Positions 1-10,279 of a stretch of DNA of 35,258 nt are shown here, in pieces. Within the stretch, counting starts at the first letter, position 1; each line of letters opens with the position of its first letter. The notes under the pieces are model-generated. The model was not told where the DNA came from, made no database searches, and saw only the letters and a list, made by a program, of their open reading frames with translations. This stretch comes from an uncultured Alphaproteobacteria bacterium (GTDB taxonomy: Bacteria > Pseudomonadota > Alphaproteobacteria > Rhodobacterales > Rhodobacteraceae): contig CACNDI010000021.1 of NCBI GenBank assembly GCA_902619165.1, positions 1-35,258 on the forward strand, in the 5' to 3' direction. Position numbers and translations under genes: made by a program.

Positions 1-2
1 AT

Positions 3-707
3 ATTATTGAAATTAAAAAGCGTAAGACAAGTGATGAAATCATCACAAATCGTGCTCAAAGAGGAGAGAATGACGTTGAAGAGCAGGTTAAAGAAAGAGT
101 AAGCAGGTCTGCTCAAAAGAAGGTCTCCTCAGAAAAACAAAATTATGATCCAGAAAAACAAAAAAATACCCGTTCACATATTTCGTCAGAAGGAAAAAAT
201 GTGGAGATTATTTCCGGTGCCTTAAACGTTGCGAAGTTACCACCATCGAGGCCGACATTTATTAAGTTACGCGATCAGGATGACACTAATGAACCTACAT
301 TACAAAAGAATAGTGATGAAGTGTATAATAACTTAATCGAACAAGTGGTCAATAATCAGAAAAAAGAAAAAGTTTTAGAAACTTCAATTCAGAGATTGAC
401 TAAGGCTAGGATTCTTCAGAAGTTAAACGAGAATTGGAATGTTGTTTCGATAAATAGACTAGCAAATTATGAAAAGTATGTAATTATTTTAGAGTTAAAG
501 ATTGATAAGAATGGAAATATAAACGGCCCAATAAAGCTGGTTTATCCACAAAAAGCCTCTGGAAACTTTCTAATAGCGAAAAGATCTGCTATCAAAGCAG
601 TGTTAGAGTCTTCTCCTTTTCCAGTTCCGAAGGAAAGCTTTCCGAGAGGTTTGGTCTTAAGAGTAGTATTTGATCCTGAAACAAATGTGGGTGTAAATAA
701 TGGTTAG
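3..707 (+). CDS. tolA: TolA, cell-envelope energy transducer (3' part)
   Basis: This frame is open from the window edge, so the N-terminal membrane anchor lies outside. TolA couples the TolQR proton-driven motor in the inner membrane to TolB and Pal during outer-membrane constriction. The visible part starts with about 65 residues rich in Lys, Glu, Gln and Ser, as in the long periplasmic helix (domain II). It ends with a domain of about 100 residues resembling TolA/TonB C-terminal domains (KLNENWNV, then an alternating beta stretch and a VVFDPET end). A GTG at 201 is only an internal codon, because the reading frame continues upstream of it without a stop. The end overlaps the tolB start by 8 bases. 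Identity rests mostly on position before tolB, since TolA sequences diverge strongly. Confidence 0.8.
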   Translation: MIEIKKRKTSDEIITNRAQRGENDVEEQVKERVSRSAQKKVSSEKQNYDPEKQKNTRSHISSEGKNVEIISGALNVAKLPPSRPTFIKLRDQDDTNEPTLQKNSDEVYNNLIEQVVNNQKKEKVLETSIQRLTKARILQKLNENWNVVSINRLANYEKYVIILELKIDKNGNINGPIKLVYPQKASGNFLIAKRSAIKAVLESSPFPVPKESFPRGLVLRVVFDPETNVGVNNG

Positions 708-2049
708 ACATAGTGTTTTAAAATTCCTAAAAATTTTTTCTTTTACAAGCATTTTATTCATAAACTTTACCTTCGTAGCCGCTCAGAAAAATGACACTCC
801 CCAGCTTGACATGACAGTAAAGAGGGGCGTAATAAAACCTATATCGCTGGCCGTTCCAAGCTTTATTAAAGAAAGCGGTGCAAACTCCATTATAAGCAGA
901 GAACTAGCAAAGGTAATCTCAAATAATCTTGACAGCACCGGGTTATTTAAATCTATCCCACAGTCTGCTTACGTCAGTATGCCATTAAGTTTCAATACAC
1001 CAGTGCAGTTTAGTGACTGGTCAATAATTAATGCTGATGTTTTGGTTATGGGATCTGTTGGTTTGAAGCCTGATGGTCGCTTGGAAGTTAAGTTTAGATT
1101 GTGGGATGTATCTCAGCAAAAAGAAATTGGAAAGGGAAAGCAGTACTTCACAAATTCGGAAAGTTGGAGAAGAATTTCACATAAAATCTCTGATACAATA
1201 TATACTAGAGTTACAGGTGAAGGGGCATACTTTGATAGCAGAGTTGTTTTTGTTTCTGAGACTGGGCCAAAGGATAAAAGAACAAAGAGGCTTGCTATTA
1301 TGGATCAAGATGGAGCAAATTTCAGGTTATTAAAGCACCCACCTTCTCTAGTCATTGCGCCGCGCTTTTCACCGACTACCAATAAAATTATTTTTACTGG
1401 ATATGAAACAGGTAAGCCTAGGGTTTATTTGATGGATCTTAGCTCGGAAGAGATAACCTCTCTCCCTGAATTAAAGGGAATGAGTTTTGCTCCTAGGTTC
1501 TCTGCGGATGGTAGTCAAATAGTATTATCAATGACCGAAAATGGTAATACCGACATTTTTATAAATACTTTGTCTACGGGAGTGAAGAGAAGACTAACAA
1601 CAAACAACGCGATTGATACCGCGCCAAGCTTTTCACCAGACGGGAAGAGTATTGTGTTTGAAAGTGATCGAGGAGGAGGGCAACAACTTTATATTATTTC
1701 TACACAAGGAGGAGATGCAAAAAGGATAAGTTTTGGCAAAGGTAGATATGCTACTCCCGTTTGGTCACCAAGAGGTGACCTGATTGCATTTACAAAGATT
1801 AAAGAGGGAAAATTTCATATTGGAGTGATGCGGGTTGACGGAACAAAGGAAAGGTTACTGACTACGTCATTTCTCGATGAAGGCCCTGCTTGGGCTCCAA
1901 ATGGCAGAGTATTAATGTTTTTCAGGGAAACACCAGGTAGGGCCGGAGCACCTTCTATTTACTCGATTGACATATCTGGACGTAATCTTAGAAAAATTAA
2001 AACCTCTTCTTTCGCTTCGGACCCTAATTGGTCTCCAATTTTAAATTAA
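700..2049 (+). CDS. tolB: TolB, periplasmic beta-propeller of the Tol-Pal system
   Basis: TolB is a periplasmic protein that binds Pal and TolA and helps outer-membrane invagination at division. The 449-residue product has a signal peptide (basic [11 protein letters not shown], then a hydrophobic run ending near VAAQ). An alpha/beta N-terminal domain follows, and the C-terminal half carries repeated propeller motifs such as [36 protein letters not shown] and DPNWSP, about six blades. The length matches the family (430-450). The ATG at 700 lies inside the end of tolA, so translation is probably coupled. An 86-residue out-of-frame ORF inside it is a shadow. Confidence 0.95.
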   Translation: MVRHSVLKFLKIFSFTSILFINFTFVAAQKNDTPQLDMTVKRGVIKPISLAVPSFIKESGANSIISRELAKVISNNLDSTGLFKSIPQSAYVSMPLSFNTPVQFSDWSIINADVLVMGSVGLKPDGRLEVKFRLWDVSQQKEIGKGKQYFTNSESWRRISHKISDTIYTRVTGEGAYFDSRVVFVSETGPKDKRTKRLAIMDQDGANFRLLKHPPSLVIAPRFSPTTNKIIFTGYETGKPRVYLMDLSSEEITSLPELKGMSFAPRFSADGSQIVLSMTENGNTDIFINTLSTGVKRRLTTNNAIDTAPSFSPDGKSIVFESDRGGGQQLYIISTQGGDAKRISFGKGRYATPVWSPRGDLIAFTKIKEGKFHIGVMRVDGTKERLLTTSFLDEGPAWAPNGRVLMFFRETPGRAGAPSIYSIDISGRNLRKIKTSSFASDPNWSPILN

Positions 2050-2113
2050 TGTTATCGTTTAATATTTGTGGTATAAAATACATAAAATTCGAACAGTAGA
2101 CGAGGCAAAAATT

Positions 2114-2584
2114 ATGAAAAATATCGGACTTGCTTTTTTTGTTATCCTACTTCTTGTGGGATGCGAAAATGATAAGAGTTTTAAAAACTCACTTGATGAA
2201 GCACAAATCTCTGAAAGTGATATAGAATATTTCCAAAACTTAGTGGGGGACACCGTTCTATTTACTGTTGACCAAAGTGGTTTACGGCCAGACGCCATAA
2301 GTATTTTAAATGCACAAGTGAATTGGCTTAAGGAAAAGAAATTTTTACCCATTACTATAGAAGGACACGCTGATGAACAGGGAACAAGAGAATATAATTT
2401 AGCTCTTGGCGCACGAAGAGCTACTGCAGTTAGAGAATTCCTCTTAGCCAAAGGAATTGAGCAAGATCGGATCAGTATAGTTACCTATGGAAAAGAGAGA
2501 CCTTTGCGTGTTTGTTCCAACGAGGAGTGTTGGTCCAAAAATCGTAGAGCAGTAACAGTAGTCGGTAAAAAAATTGTAGAGTAG
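2114..2584 (+). CDS. pal: Pal, peptidoglycan-associated lipoprotein
   Basis: Pal is an outer-membrane lipoprotein that binds diaminopimelate of peptidoglycan through an OmpA-like domain and is the end point of the Tol machine. The start is set at ATG 2114, not at an upstream TTG (2066). From 2114 the protein begins with a short basic and hydrophobic leader ending in the lipobox LLVGC (Cys17 lipidated), and GAGG lies 8 bases upstream. The OmpA-family core is clear: GHADEQGTREYN, LGARRA, then RISIVTYGKERP and NRRAV near the end. It has 156 residues, typical of the family, and lies between tolB and cpoB. Confidence 0.95.
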   Translation: MKNIGLAFFVILLLVGCENDKSFKNSLDEAQISESDIEYFQNLVGDTVLFTVDQSGLRPDAISILNAQVNWLKEKKFLPITIEGHADEQGTREYNLALGARRATAVREFLLAKGIEQDRISIVTYGKERPLRVCSNEECWSKNRRAVTVVGKKIVE

Positions 2585-2612
2585 TGTTTGAAACAGATAT
2601 TACAAAGTTATT

Positions 2613-3410
2613 ATGCTTTTAAGATCATTAATTATTATTTTAACACCGTTTTTGTTATACGTTAGCAAATCGTTAGCAAGCGAAGCTCCTGAATTGGAAG
2701 CCCTTCAAAAAAGATTACTATTACTTGAAAAGGAAATACTCGACTTAAAGATGAAAAACGTTGTTGAAGATAAGTTTGAATGGCAATTTTTAAAGATGAC
2801 TGAAATAGAGAATGATATCAAAAAGCTACACAACAGATTTGAAATCCTAGAAAATAACTATTATAAGGAATTAAAAAATTTGAAAGCATCAATACTAAAC
2901 TCAAATACAACCAACCTTGAAAAAATTGAAGGCTCAAACGAAGATATTCAAACAGAGACAGTGATCCAACCCCTAATAGACAGCTCTGCGTCTTTAGAGA
3001 ACCTTGAAGTTTTTAGCAGAGAGGAAGAACTGTATATGAGCGCATTAGAACTCTTTGATAGCGGTCAAACGAATATGGCCGAGCAACGTTTTTCAGAATT
3101 CATAGAAAATTTTCCAACTAGTGGAAAACTTTCGGCTGCTTTGTTCTGGAGAGCGGAAACTAGAGTAAAAGATGAAAACTGGATTGGTGCTGCCAATGAT
3201 TATTTAGAGAGTTTTACAATCAATCCGGATGGAGAGACTGCTGCTAAAACATTATTTGGTTTGGGGGTCAGTTTGGGAGCCATTGGAGAGAAGGAACAAG
3301 CATGTTTAACCCTCGATGAAGTTGGATCAAGATTTGAAAATATTGAAAGAACTTTATTGGTTGAAATTGTAAAAGCAAAAAATCTCTTAAACTGTGATCA
3401 ACCAAGATAG
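2613..3410 (+). CDS. cpoB: CpoB (YbgF), Tol-Pal associated periplasmic TPR protein
   Basis: CpoB coordinates peptidoglycan synthesis with Tol-Pal driven outer-membrane constriction. The 265-residue product has a signal peptide that ends near SLASEA. A coiled coil rich in Leu, Glu and Lys (about residues 28-90) would form the trimerisation region. A C-terminal tetratricopeptide part (about 140-260) contains phrases such as ALELFDSGQTNMAEQRF and AANDYLESF. The linker between them is acidic and Ser/Asn rich. The gene sits 28 bases after pal, as expected. No strong Shine-Dalgarno is visible. Confidence 0.88.
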   Translation: MLLRSLIIILTPFLLYVSKSLASEAPELEALQKRLLLLEKEILDLKMKNVVEDKFEWQFLKMTEIENDIKKLHNRFEILENNYYKELKNLKASILNSNTTNLEKIEGSNEDIQTETVIQPLIDSSASLENLEVFSREEELYMSALELFDSGQTNMAEQRFSEFIENFPTSGKLSAALFWRAETRVKDENWIGAANDYLESFTINPDGETAAKTLFGLGVSLGAIGEKEQACLTLDEVGSRFENIERTLLVEIVKAKNLLNCDQPR

Positions 3411-3417
3411 CAGAAAA

Positions 3418-4668
3418 ATGATTGAGCAGGTTGTTAGGAACTTAGCTAGCCTGAAACTTAGCTCTTGTGGAATAGCTGTTTCAGGTGGCAGTGATTCAAT
3501 AGCTCTTTTTCATATTATAACAGAGTGGGAAGCTGAAAATAAGCCTGAGATATTGGTAGCATCGGTAGATCACGGGTTGAGATCAGAGAGTAAAGCAGAG
3601 GTGGAGTTTGTAAAGAAAATCTGTGAAATGAAAAGAGTTAAACATTTTTCTTTAAAGCCAACTATGAACATACTAGAGGCGCGAGGAAATTTGCAAGACA
3701 ATGCTCGATCAGCAAGATATCAATTATTAAGAAATTGGGCCATCTCAAATGATTTACAATGCGTCCTCGTTGGCCATACATTGGATGACCAAGAAGAGAA
3801 CCTTCTTATCAGATTCTTACGAGGATCTGGTGTAGATGGATTAGCTAGTATGGAAAATATGGTTGTCAGGAATGAGATTTTATGGATAAGGCCATTATTA
3901 AAATATAGAAAAGAAGACTTACGAAATTACTTGAGAAATAACAATTATAGTTGGATAGATGATCCCTCAAACGATGATGATAAATATCAGCGAGTAAAGA
4001 TGAGAAAACTTATCAAGCAACTAAAATCTGATGGGCTCATAGCCCCAAATTTTGTAAAAACAGCTGATCACATGTTAAGGGCCTCGAAGCAATCTAAGGA
4101 AATAGCAAAAAAAAATTCGAAAACACTTTTATCGTTTAATGATGTCGGTCAAATTACTTTCGAAGTTGAAAAATTTTCTCAGCTCTTTGAGGATACCCAA
4201 TTTAGAATACTTTCGGGTATAATCTCTTGGTTTTCAGGAAAATTCTACAAACCCCGTTTTTCAAAGCTTGAGAGTATGCATAACAAAATACTTAACAGTA
4301 AATTGACCGGCGCCACCTTAGGTGGGACAGTTTTTAAGAAAGAAAATGATATAATAACCGTCACACGAGAATTAGCGTCCATTGAAAAAAAATATTTAGT
4401 AAAAGAAGAAAAATTTATCTGGGATAACAGATGGCTAATTATGTTAAAACCAAAAATACAAGGAAAACTATATGTAAAGCCTTATGGGTTGTTATATCTT
4501 GATGACCATAGATTCTCTATCACTAGTGAATTTGACAAAACTGCATTGGCAACAATCCCGGCAATAACAACAAATAGAGGTGTTAAATTTGTGCCTCTCT
4601 CTAATTTGAAGTATGATGTTGACATAAAATTATTAAATCAGGATGGTGAGTTTTACAAATTCTTTTAA
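3418..4668 (+). CDS. tilS: TilS, tRNA(Ile)-lysidine synthase
   Basis: TilS uses ATP and lysine to convert C34 of the CAU-anticodon isoleucine tRNA to lysidine, so that it reads AUA; it is essential in most bacteria. The PP-loop motif SGGSDS is at residues 22-27 from the ATG at 3418. It is followed by VDHGLR, a GHTLDDQEEN stretch and RPLLKYRKEDLR, all typical of TilS. The C-terminal part is poorly conserved, as usual. The full length is 416 residues from the ATG, or 424 from a GTG at 3394 that would overlap cpoB by 17 bases. Neither start has a convincing ribosome binding site. The cpoB-tilS-ftsH order is common in alphaproteobacteria. Confidence 0.93.
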   Translation: MIEQVVRNLASLKLSSCGIAVSGGSDSIALFHIITEWEAENKPEILVASVDHGLRSESKAEVEFVKKICEMKRVKHFSLKPTMNILEARGNLQDNARSARYQLLRNWAISNDLQCVLVGHTLDDQEENLLIRFLRGSGVDGLASMENMVVRNEILWIRPLLKYRKEDLRNYLRNNNYSWIDDPSNDDDKYQRVKMRKLIKQLKSDGLIAPNFVKTADHMLRASKQSKEIAKKNSKTLLSFNDVGQITFEVEKFSQLFEDTQFRILSGIISWFSGKFYKPRFSKLESMHNKILNSKLTGATLGGTVFKKENDIITVTRELASIEKKYLVKEEKFIWDNRWLIMLKPKIQGKLYVKPYGLLYLDDHRFSITSEFDKTALATIPAITTNRGVKFVPLSNLKYDVDIKLLNQDGEFYKFF

Positions 4669-4738
4669 AAACAGTTGAATTTGCTTTTTTTTAGCATACT
4701 TATAAACCGTAAAAGAACAAAAAGTTGGTATTAAACAC

Positions 4739-6658
4739 ATGAATAACTTTCGAAACATAGCCTTCTGGGTGATTTTATTTTTTCTTCTAGTCGCCTTATT
4801 CAACGTTTTCAGCGGCAACACAATCAACAACAAAAGAGAATTATCTTTTTCTCAGTTTTTGGATCAAGTTGGTTCAGGAAAGGTATCCGAAGTTGTTCTT
4901 GATGGAGAAACCATACATGTGAGAGAAGCAGACGGAACAAGGTATGAAGTTGTGCAACCACTTGGTACGAATCTAATAGAAGTTTTAAGCAGATCAGATG
5001 TCGAAGTTCGTGCTGTGAAGCAAGAAAAGTCAGGACTTATGAGTGCCATAAGTGTTTGGTTGCCCTTTATTTTACTAATAGGAGTATGGCTCTACTTAAT
5101 GAATCGAATGCAAGGAGGTGGCCGCGGAGGCGCCATGAGCTTTGGGAAGTCCAAGGCTAAACTTTTAACTGAAAAACACGGCAAGGTAACGTTCAACGAT
5201 GTCGCTGGTATTGACGAGGCAAAAGATGAACTGGAAGAGATAGTAGAGTTCCTAAAAGACCCACAAAAATTTGGAAGGCTCGGCGGGAAAATACCGAAAG
5301 GAGCGCTGTTAGTAGGGCCTCCTGGAACAGGTAAGACACTGTTAGCTAGAGCCATCGCGGGAGAGGCTGGTGTACCCTTTTTCACTATATCTGGTTCAGA
5401 TTTTGTTGAAATGTTTGTCGGAGTAGGGGCAAGCAGAGTGAGAGATATGTTTGACCAAGCAAAGAAAAACGCACCCTGCATAGTATTTATTGACGAAATT
5501 GATGCAGTAGGTCGTCATAGAGGTGCTGGATATGGTGGTGGAAACGATGAGAGAGAGCAGACACTTAATCAACTGCTTGTTGAAATGGATGGTTTTGAGT
5601 CAAACGAGGGAGTTATATTAATTGCCGCTACCAATAGACCTGATGTTTTAGATCCAGCACTTTTGAGGCCTGGGCGATTTGACAGGCAGGTTCAGGTTCC
5701 GAATCCTGATATACAGGGCCGTACAAAAATACTGAATGTGCACGCAAAGAAGACCGTTTTAGGACCAGATATAGATTTAAGAATAATAGCTCGAGGAACA
5801 CCTGGTTTTTCCGGTGCTGATCTTGCTAATCTCGTAAATGAAGCCGCACTAATGGCAGCAAGGGCAGGTAAACGATTTGTCGCTATGATAGATTTTGAAA
5901 ATGCAAAGGATAAAGTCATGATGGGCGCAGAGAGAAGATCTATGGTCATGACGGACGAAGAAAAGAAATTGACCGCTTATCATGAGGCGGGACATGCGAT
6001 CGTGGGATTAAATGTTCCTCAGCATGATCCGATACACAAAGCCACCATTATACCTCGAGGAAGAGCTTTAGGTTTGGTATTGAGTTTACCTGAACGAGAT
6101 CAGTTATCAGTCACTAGAACTAAATATAAATCGAAAATAGCAATGGCTATGGGAGGTAAAGTTGCAGAAGAAATGGTTTTTGGACCTGAGAACGTAACAT
6201 CTGGGGCAAGTTCTGATATCCAACAAATAACTAAGATAGCGAGAGCAATGGTAATGCAATTTGGGATGTCTGATAATTTAGGAAATATCGATTATGCCAA
6301 TGAACAGCAGACTTATTTAGGTCCAACAAGTCCTGGAAGTCATCTAGGTCCGGAAACACAGGAAAAGATTGATATCGAAGTGAGAAAGCTCGTCGATGAG
6401 GGTTATGCGACAGCAAAAAATATTTTAAAAAAAGAAAAAAAGAAGTTAGATTTGTTAGCTAATGGACTACTAGAGTATGAAACTCTTACGGGTAGTGAAA
6501 TAACACGGGTGCTGTCCGGAAAACCCCTCAACAGAGATTTGGATGACTTTGATGAACCTAATGATAAACAGGATAAGAGTAGTGTTACTTCAATACCAAA
6601 AACGGGCACAACTGGTAGAAAGAAAGGTGGAGGCTTGAAGTCCCAGCCACAGTCCTAG
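4739..6658 (+). CDS. ftsH: FtsH, membrane-bound ATP-dependent zinc metalloprotease
   Basis: FtsH is a hexameric inner-membrane AAA+ protease that degrades misfolded membrane proteins and regulators. The 639-residue protein has membrane segments near residues 7-25 and 102-120 flanking a small periplasmic domain. It then has an AAA module with Walker A GPPGTGKT (about 193-200), Walker [10 protein letters not shown] and the second region of homology [19 protein letters not shown]. The zinc site is HEAGH (about 415-419). The C-terminus is a low-complexity Lys/Gly/Ser tail. A 70-base gap after tilS may hold a promoter, but I could not assign one. The stop codon overlaps the rimO stop on the other strand. 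Confidence 0.98.
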   Translation: MNNFRNIAFWVILFFLLVALFNVFSGNTINNKRELSFSQFLDQVGSGKVSEVVLDGETIHVREADGTRYEVVQPLGTNLIEVLSRSDVEVRAVKQEKSGLMSAISVWLPFILLIGVWLYLMNRMQGGGRGGAMSFGKSKAKLLTEKHGKVTFNDVAGIDEAKDELEEIVEFLKDPQKFGRLGGKIPKGALLVGPPGTGKTLLARAIAGEAGVPFFTISGSDFVEMFVGVGASRVRDMFDQAKKNAPCIVFIDEIDAVGRHRGAGYGGGNDEREQTLNQLLVEMDGFESNEGVILIAATNRPDVLDPALLRPGRFDRQVQVPNPDIQGRTKILNVHAKKTVLGPDIDLRIIARGTPGFSGADLANLVNEAALMAARAGKRFVAMIDFENAKDKVMMGAERRSMVMTDEEKKLTAYHEAGHAIVGLNVPQHDPIHKATIIPRGRALGLVLSLPERDQLSVTRTKYKSKIAMAMGGKVAEEMVFGPENVTSGASSDIQQITKIARAMVMQFGMSDNLGNIDYANEQQTYLGPTSPGSHLGPETQEKIDIEVRKLVDEGYATAKNILKKEKKKLDLLANGLLEYETLTGSEITRVLSGKPLNRDLDDFDEPNDKQDKSSVTSIPKTGTTGRKKGGGLKSQPQS

Positions 6659-7980
6659 GATAAAAGAAGCTCTCCTTCCAAGTCATATTCGGAGGAGCCT
6701 CTAATCGTCACAGTTACACGTTCACCCACGCTATGATGAGTTTGTTTTTTGGGCATTGAGACTATGCCGTCTATCTCTGGAGCGTCAAAAATTGATCTAC
6801 ATATAAGATGGTCCTGTTCCACAGTGTCTATAACACAGCTCAACGTTTTTCCTACTTTTTCTTTAAGCTTCAACTTGGATAGTTGTTGCGCCCTAGACAT
6901 AAAACGGTCGTATCGATCTTGTATTATATCATCGTGGAGGTGATCCTCCATTACGTTTGATCGTGCGCCAGATACGTCTTCATATTTAAAGCAGCCCACT
7001 CTATCAATTTTTGCTTCCTCTAACCAATCAAGAAGAAAATTAAACTCACTTTCAGTTTCTCCTGGGAAGCCCACAATAAAAGTTGATCTGATACTAAGAT
7101 CTGGATTAATTGAACGCCACTCAGAAATTTGTTCAAGGTCATGCACGTTATTTGACGGCCGAGCCATTCTCTTTAATACATCAGGGTGTGCATGTTGAAA
7201 GGGGACATCTAAATACGGTAATATCGTATTCTGATCCATAAGAGGTATTAATTGCTTCACATGAGGATAGGGATAAATATAGTGAAGTCTCACCCATACT
7301 CCAAGAGACGCTAACTCGTTCACTAGATTATAAATATTAGTCTTAAGTTTTTTCCCATTTACGAGTGTCTCTTCAAACTTTAGATCTAGTCCGTAAGCGG
7401 AAGTATCTTGCGATATTACAAGTAATTCTTTAGTACCCCTTTCAACTAAACTTTTTGCTTCAGATAGTATTGAAGCCATTGACCTAGATTTTAAAGGCCC
7501 TCTCAAAGAGGGAATAATACAAAATGAGCATTTATGATTACATCCTTCGGAGATTTTCAAATAACTATAATGTCTTGGTGTAAGTTTGACGTAGGACGAT
7601 GAAGGCTTTGCTTCAAATGGGTTGCTCTTTATTGGAATGTTCTCCGTAATTGAGTCCAAAACTTCATTAAACTTTTGAGGCCCAGTTATAGCCATCACAT
7701 TTGGATGAGTGTCCCTTATAAATTCTGGCGTGGAGCCGAGACACCCAGTTACTATTACTTTTCCGTTTTCATTCACGGCTTCACCAATAGCATTCAAACT
7801 TTCGGCTTTTGCTGTGTCAAGAAAACCACACGTATTTACAATCACTGCATCGGCGTTGTCATAAGTTTGTGATATTCCATAACCTAATTTTTGGAGCTTG
7901 TTTATTAGCACTTCCGAATCAACTAGTGCTTTGGGACAACCTAGGCTAACTAAACCAATCTTAGGAGAATTTTTATCCAT
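6655..7980 (-). CDS. rimO: RimO, ribosomal protein S12 methylthiotransferase
   Basis: RimO is a radical-SAM enzyme with two iron-sulfur clusters that adds a methylthio group to the conserved aspartate of ribosomal protein S12. The N-terminal UPF0004 domain has its three cluster cysteines at C15 (LGCPK), C51 (NTCGF) and C80 (TGCLG). The radical-SAM motif CxxxCxxC is C147, C151 and C154 in [18 protein letters not shown]-like C-terminal domain ends the 441-residue protein. The opening [15 protein letters not shown] separates RimO from MiaB, which typically has a different N-terminus. The gene begins 7 bases after dmdA, so the two are probably cotranscribed. I see no clear ribosome binding site, which would fit coupling to dmdA. 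Confidence 0.95.
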   Translation of the reverse strand: MDKNSPKIGLVSLGCPKALVDSEVLINKLQKLGYGISQTYDNADAVIVNTCGFLDTAKAESLNAIGEAVNENGKVIVTGCLGSTPEFIRDTHPNVMAITGPQKFNEVLDSITENIPIKSNPFEAKPSSSYVKLTPRHYSYLKISEGCNHKCSFCIIPSLRGPLKSRSMASILSEAKSLVERGTKELLVISQDTSAYGLDLKFEETLVNGKKLKTNIYNLVNELASLGVWVRLHYIYPYPHVKQLIPLMDQNTILPYLDVPFQHAHPDVLKRMARPSNNVHDLEQISEWRSINPDLSIRSTFIVGFPGETESEFNFLLDWLEEAKIDRVGCFKYEDVSGARSNVMEDHLHDDIIQDRYDRFMSRAQQLSKLKLKEKVGKTLSCVIDTVEQDHLICRSIFDAPEIDGIVSMPKKQTHHSVGERVTVTIRGSSEYDLEGELLLS

Positions 7981-7987
7981 AATATAT

Positions 7988-9115
7988 TTAAATAAACGGT
8001 TTTAGCTTGGGGTTAAAGGGTTTTTCTTTGACAAAAGCATCTCTTAACTTATTGTCTATGAGTACTTGCAACTTGGTACCCTCAATAGCATACTCAACAT
8101 CAACAATGCCAATAGCGACATTTGTATTGAACTCTGTCGAAAAAATTCCAGACGTAACCTCCCCCACCTTTTTATTATTAAATATAGGCCAGTGATCGTG
8201 ACAAAATGGCACCTTATCGCCTTTAACATCAAAGTATCTCAATACTTTCGAGGGTCCATTACTTGCTATATTTTCAAGAGCTTTGGAACCGATACATGTT
8301 GAATTTGCATCAATCTCACAAAATCTGCCGAGACCGCATTCGAAGGGAGAGTTTTGGATTGTCATATCAGATCCAAAAGATAAAAGGCCAGATTCAATTC
8401 TTTCGATCTGGTTAGGACATCCTGGTCTAACATTCAAATCCTTCCCATTCGTAAATAATTCCTCCCATAGTTCATTGGCATATTCCGTGCCTTCGACATA
8501 AATTTCGAAACCACCTTGCTTAGACCAACCCGTTCTCGCAACATTGATTGTGTGTTTCCCAAATTTTAATTTTCTAAGGTCAAAATAACTGAAGTAGTCC
8601 ATTTCATTTCCAAATATTCTTTTCATAAGTAGTCTAGATTTAGGCCCCTGAATTGCCAGAGGCGAAACTGAAGGTTCTGACACCTCAACATTTAATTTCA
8701 ATGCAGCAGCAATCCCTGAAACCCATAAAAGAACATCACTATCTGCTATAGAAATCCAGTAACGGTCTTCATCTACTCTTAACAGCACAGGATCATTTAT
8801 CATGCCCCCATATTGATTGACCATTGGAGCGTAAAGACATTTGTTTGGGTTCATATCCTTTACATTTCTTGGAGTTAATATTTCTAATAGCGTTGCAGCG
8901 TCTTTTCCTACAATTTCAACCTGTCTTTGGACGGATACATCCCATACTTGAACTTCACTCTTCAAGTGTCGGCAATCTTCCTCTGCATCTTTAAAGATGG
9001 TCGGTAAAATCATATGGTTATAAACTGTTACACCCTTAACCTGATCTTCTATTTTAGAAGAGAAGGGCGTGCGTCTTATTCTTTTTGTTGGAGTTAAAAT
9101 TTTACCTTGCAACAC
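7988..9115 (-). CDS. dmdA: DmdA, dimethylsulfoniopropionate demethylase
   Basis: DmdA transfers a methyl group from the algal osmolyte DMSP to tetrahydrofolate, giving 3-methylmercaptopropionate, the first step of the demethylation pathway in marine bacteria. The 375-residue protein has the GcvT/aminomethyltransferase fold. What separates it from glycine-cleavage T protein is a run of DmdA-like phrases: RRTPF and VYNHMILPT at the N-terminus, VWDVSVQRQVE, NDPVLLRVDEDRYWIS, SKQGGFEIYVEG, and the block at residues 232-252 (GCPNQIERIESGLL followed by FGSDMT). The start is GTG 9115, preceded by AGGA at good spacing. It heads a minus-strand pair with rimO and is divergent from aroQ. Substrate assignment rests on remembered family motifs; a related GcvT-like demethylase cannot be fully excluded. 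Confidence 0.85.
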   Translation of the reverse strand: MLQGKILTPTKRIRRTPFSSKIEDQVKGVTVYNHMILPTIFKDAEEDCRHLKSEVQVWDVSVQRQVEIVGKDAATLLEILTPRNVKDMNPNKCLYAPMVNQYGGMINDPVLLRVDEDRYWISIADSDVLLWVSGIAAALKLNVEVSEPSVSPLAIQGPKSRLLMKRIFGNEMDYFSYFDLRKLKFGKHTINVARTGWSKQGGFEIYVEGTEYANELWEELFTNGKDLNVRPGCPNQIERIESGLLSFGSDMTIQNSPFECGLGRFCEIDANSTCIGSKALENIASNGPSKVLRYFDVKGDKVPFCHDHWPIFNNKKVGEVTSGIFSTEFNTNVAIGIVDVEYAIEGTKLQVLIDNKLRDAFVKEKPFNPKLKPFI

Positions 9116-9208
9116 TTTTATCCTATCGTAAACACGCTCGAACTCTGATATAAATCATTAAAAGAACTATGCAATGGTTTTTATTATTTTGGACAAAATT
9201 TTGTAAAC

Positions 9209-9649
9209 ATGACCAAACAAAAAAATATTTTAATTTTAAATGGGCCCAACCTGAACCTACTTGGCACAAGACAGCCTGAAATATATGGATCTCAAACTCT
9301 TAAAGATTTAGAGGAAATGTGTTTAAGTAAAGGCAAAGCTTGTTCAATGAATATAAAATTTGAACAAAGTAATTCCGAATCGGAATTAGTGACGTTTATT
9401 CAGGAGGCAATAAAGACTTCAGATGGTATAATTATAAATGCTGCTGCATATTCACATACGTCAGTCGCAATTCTTGATGCGTTAAATTCTTTTACTGGGT
9501 ATGTAATCGAAGTTCATATATCTGATATTTCTAAGCGAGAAGAGTTCAGGAAATTTTCATATGTATCTTTGAGGGCGGACTATGTAATTATGGGTAAGGG
9601 TCTAGAAGGATATATTGAAGCAATAGAAAAAATGCAACGACAACATTAG
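9209..9649 (+). CDS. aroQ: AroQ, type II 3-dehydroquinate dehydratase
   Basis: AroQ catalyses dehydration of 3-dehydroquinate to 3-dehydroshikimate in the shikimate pathway, in the cytoplasm as a dodecamer. The 146-residue product fits the type II family in length. Its motifs are ILNGPNLNLLGTRQPEIYG (active-site loop with the conserved Arg and Tyr), the FEQSNSESELV region, INAAAYSHTSVA, and VIEVHISDISKREEFR with the catalytic His. It is followed 9 bases later by the nitrile hydratase alpha gene on the same strand, so the two are probably cotranscribed. Confidence 0.96.
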   Translation: MTKQKNILILNGPNLNLLGTRQPEIYGSQTLKDLEEMCLSKGKACSMNIKFEQSNSESELVTFIQEAIKTSDGIIINAAAYSHTSVAILDALNSFTGYVIEVHISDISKREEFRKFSYVSLRADYVIMGKGLEGYIEAIEKMQRQH

Positions 9650-9658
9650 TCTCAAAAT

Positions 9659-10279
9659 ATGAAAAAAGATAATTTTAAACAATTTTATAAAGAGTTTCCA
9701 AGTAATCCAGACGCTAGGGTTAAAGCTTTGAAGTCGATCTTAGAAAAAGAAGGACTCATTGATCAAAAAGCATTGGATGAAATTCTTGATACCTATCAGA
9801 ATAAGGTAGGGCCCTTAAATGGTGCAAAGATAGTTGCCAAAGCATGGACGAACAAAAAGTTTAAAGAGGATCTAATAAATAATACAGATAAGGTGTTAAA
9901 GGATATGGATCTTAATGGTCGTCAAGGTGAACATGTTGTGGTGGTAGAGAATACTAAGACAGTCCATAATCTTATAGTCTGTACCCTTTGTAGTTGTTAT
10001 CCGTGGCCTTTGTTGGGGTTGCCGCCTAGCTGGTATAAGTCGGATGCCTACCGAAGTCGAGCAGTGAGAGAACCCAGGGCAGTTTTAAGCGACTTTGATG
10101 TCAAACTTCCAATATCAAAAAAAGTTAAAGTTTGGGACTCGACTGCAGAGATACGGTATCTTGTTCTGCCACAACAGCCACCCGGTTCTAAGGGATTGTG
10201 TGAAAACGAATTAGTGAGTTGGGTTACTCGTGATAGCATGATAGGGACAGGCTTTCCAAAGCCTCCAACAGGTGAATAA
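9659..10279 (+). CDS. nthA: Nitrile hydratase alpha subunit, cobalt type
   Basis: With the beta subunit this forms the enzyme that hydrates nitriles to amides. The metal-binding claw VCTLCSC is at residues 107-113, with ligands C108, C111 and C113. The Thr after the first Cys (CTLC instead of CSLC) and the following YPW are typical of the cobalt class. The region after it, LGLPPSWYKSDAYRSRAVREPRAVL, is also strongly conserved in the family. Two of the three cysteines are oxidised after translation in known enzymes. At 206 residues it is full length. Its stop overlaps the beta-subunit start in TAATG (10277-10281), which suggests coupled 1:1 synthesis. The natural substrate cannot be told from sequence. 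Confidence 0.95.
   Translation: MKKDNFKQFYKEFPSNPDARVKALKSILEKEGLIDQKALDEILDTYQNKVGPLNGAKIVAKAWTNKKFKEDLINNTDKVLKDMDLNGRQGEHVVVVENTKTVHNLIVCTLCSCYPWPLLGLPPSWYKSDAYRSRAVREPRAVLSDFDVKLPISKKVKVWDSTAEIRYLVLPQQPPGSKGLCENELVSWVTRDSMIGTGFPKPPTGE

Noticed and set aside
2059..2451. A 130-residue frame antisense to pal
   Set aside because: It mirrors the pal coding frame, has no ribosome binding site, and its protein has no recognisable features.
4674..4706. A heat-shock type promoter before ftsH (GTTGAA with a CAT element)
   Set aside because: The spacing between the two elements is about 14 bases, too short for the RpoH consensus, and the second element matches poorly.
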